NCBI GenBank assembly: GCA_030453285.1
Contig: JAKDKP010000141.1
Span: 1 to 6,388, forward strand
DNA length: 6,388 bases
From: Propionibacteriales bacterium
GTDB lineage: Bacteria; Actinomycetota; Actinomycetes; Propionibacteriales; Propionibacteriaceae
Reading direction: 5' to 3'
A program made the position numbers and the translations under genes. The notes under the pieces are model-generated. The model had not been told where the DNA came from and searched no databases. It worked only from the letters and a program-made list of their open reading frames with translations. This document shows positions 5,135 through 6,388 of this stretch, in pieces (the first letter of the stretch is position 1; each line of letters begins with the position of its first letter).

Positions 5135-6388
5135 ATGACTTGGTTCAGCCACACCGACACCGTGATCGATCGTCCCGCCATCGAAGAGCTCGTCCAGCAG
5201 ACGCTGACCGAGGCCCGGGAGCGGCTGGGCATCACCGCGTACGAACGGGTGCTGCTGCTGCCGCCCGACATCACCCGTGCCCACGCCGGAGTCGGCTGGA
5301 TCACCGAGCACTTCTATCGGTTGCTGGACGCCCGGGGTGCGGAGGTGCACGTGATTCCGACGCTCGGTCAGCACGTGCCGCACACTCCCGAGGTGAACGA
5401 GTGGATGTTCGGCTCGATCCCCGAGGAGCGGATCCACGCACACGACTGGAAGAACGGCGTCACCCACCTGGGCACGATTCCGGCGTCCTACGTCAAGGAG
5501 CAGACCGGCGGGGTGGTGGACTGGGAGATCCCGGTCGACCTCAACACGATGACCGTGACCGAACACTGGGATCTGATCATCAACATCGGCCATGTCGTCC
5601 CGCACGAGGTGCTCGGATTCGCCAACCACAACAAGAACTACCTGATCGGTCTCGGCGGCAAGCGGACCCTGGGTGCTTCCCACATGGCCTCAGCCGTGTA
5701 CGGCATCGAGAACAACCTGGGCAACCTGCTCACCCCCGTACGACGTTGCTTCAACTGGGCCGAGGACGAGCTGCTCGGCGACCTGACCGACGTGTACTTC
5801 CAAGTGGTGATGGACTACGACGACCAGCAGCAGTTGGTGCACACAGGTGTCTTCGTCGGTGATGATCTTGAGACCTATCTCGATGCGGCCAAACTGAGTC
5901 GCGAGCAGAACATCACCGTCTTCGAGGAGCCGGTGCACAAGATCGTGGCGGTGATGCAGGCCGACGAGTTCCATGCCACCTGGGTGGCCAACAAGGCCGT
6001 CTATCGCACCCGGATGGCGATTGCCGACGGCGGTGAGTTGTTGATCATCGCCCCCGGCGTGCTTCGTTTCGGTGAGCAGCCCGAAGTGGATTCCTTGATC
6101 AGGAAGTACGGCTATCTCAGCCAGGCCGAGGTGATCAAGCTGTTCCAGACCGAAGCCGACATGCAGGACATCCCGCACGGCACAGCCCATCTGGTGCACG
6201 GCTCCGCGGAGGGCCGCTTCACGATCACCTATGCACCCGGCGGCCTGTCCCGCAAGGAGGTCGAGTCGGTCGGCTACCAGTGGGCTGATCTGGCCGAGGC
6301 GCAGCAGCGGTACGACCCGGCTGTGATGCAGGACGGCTGGAACACCATGCCCGACGGCGAACGCGTCTTCTACATCTCCACCCCGTCT
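5135..6388 (+). CDS. LarA-like nickel-dependent racemase/epimerase (DUF2088), 3' end cut by window
   Basis: The frame is open for 418 codons and runs off the right edge, so the C terminus is missing; LarA proteins are about 420-430 residues, so little is probably lost. LarA enzymes racemise or epimerise 2-hydroxy acids by hydride transfer with the nickel-pincer nucleotide (NPN) cofactor. Residues matching those of Lactiplantibacillus LarA can be placed: Asp45 and Arg48 in PPDITRAH (Asp72/Arg75), His80 in LGQHVPHTPE (His108), His157 in GHVVPHEVLGF (His174), Lys167 in NHNKNYL (Lys184, cofactor attachment) and His183 (His200, nickel ligand). The 10- and 26-residue spacings from His157 equal those in LarA. 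The surrounding motif differs from the usual SGGRK form, so the substrate may not be lactate. The ATG at 5135 follows a TANNNT box. No larB, larC or larE is visible here. Carboxylate specificity is unknown. Confidence 0.82.
   Translation, partial: MTWFSHTDTVIDRPAIEELVQQTLTEARERLGITAYERVLLLPPDITRAHAGVGWITEHFYRLLDARGAEVHVIPTLGQHVPHTPEVNEWMFGSIPEERIHAHDWKNGVTHLGTIPASYVKEQTGGVVDWEIPVDLNTMTVTEHWDLIINIGHVVPHEVLGFANHNKNYLIGLGGKRTLGASHMASAVYGIENNLGNLLTPVRRCFNWAEDELLGDLTDVYFQVVMDYDDQQQLVHTGVFVGDDLETYLDAAKLSREQNITVFEEPVHKIVAVMQADEFHATWVANKAVYRTRMAIADGGELLIIAPGVLRFGEQPEVDSLIRKYGYLSQAEVIKLFQTEADMQDIPHGTAHLVHGSAEGRFTITYAPGGLSRKEVESVGYQWADLAEAQQRYDPAVMQDGWNTMPDGERVFYISTPS

Noticed and set aside
5000..5683. 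227-codon minus-strand open frame opposite the LarA-like gene
   Set aside because: It is a shadow of the LarA-like frame, whose conserved catalytic residues show which strand is coding.

Overview
The window is G+C-rich with strong G/C bias at third codon positions, gene-dense, and has gaps of about 130 bases or less. Several promoters look leaderless. Together with the gene families (IspH of the non-mevalonate pathway, a DrrAB-type ABC exporter, two TetR regulators) this points to a high-GC actinomycete (Actinomycetota). Propionibacteriales would fit, but the sequence alone does not prove an order. All genes read as ordinary intact chromosomal genes; I see no insertion sequence, tRNA, CRISPR array or phage gene.

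Layout from left to right. (1) A TetR-family regulator on the + strand (61-636) sits behind a 7-bp-arm palindrome and a leaderless-type promoter. (2) It converges on, and overlaps by 14 bases, a minus-strand pair: ispH (2334-1330) followed after 2 bases by a YgeA-type aspartate/glutamate racemase (1327-623). (3) Upstream of ispH on the same strand, a two-gene ABC exporter: ATPase (4016-3120) and ABC-2 permease (3123-2377), joined by a 4-base ATGA overlap. (4) A 127-base divergent control region (4017-4143) carries several related inverted half-sites. (5) A second TetR regulator with a TetR_C_1-like body and an unusual charged C-terminal tail (4144-5079) is transcribed away from the exporter. 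(6) A LarA-like nickel-pincer-nucleotide racemase/epimerase (from 5135) runs off the right edge.

How they fit together: the divergent TetR plus DrrA/DrrB-like pair is a classical self-regulated drug-export module. The regulator probably binds the repeats between the genes and represses both directions until a hydrophobic ligand arrives. ispH makes IPP/DMAPP and has its own candidate promoter in the 42-base gap after the permease, although read-through from the exporter operon is possible. The racemase is physically coupled to ispH translation with no obvious metabolic link. The LarA-like enzyme is probably a separate unit that needs cofactor-synthesis genes (larB, larC, larE) located elsewhere.

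I did not find convincing evidence of a previously undescribed system. The points most worth checking are the LarA-like enzyme's substrate, the Thr/Cys catalytic pair of the ispH-linked racemase, the operator cluster, and the regulator's C-terminal tail.
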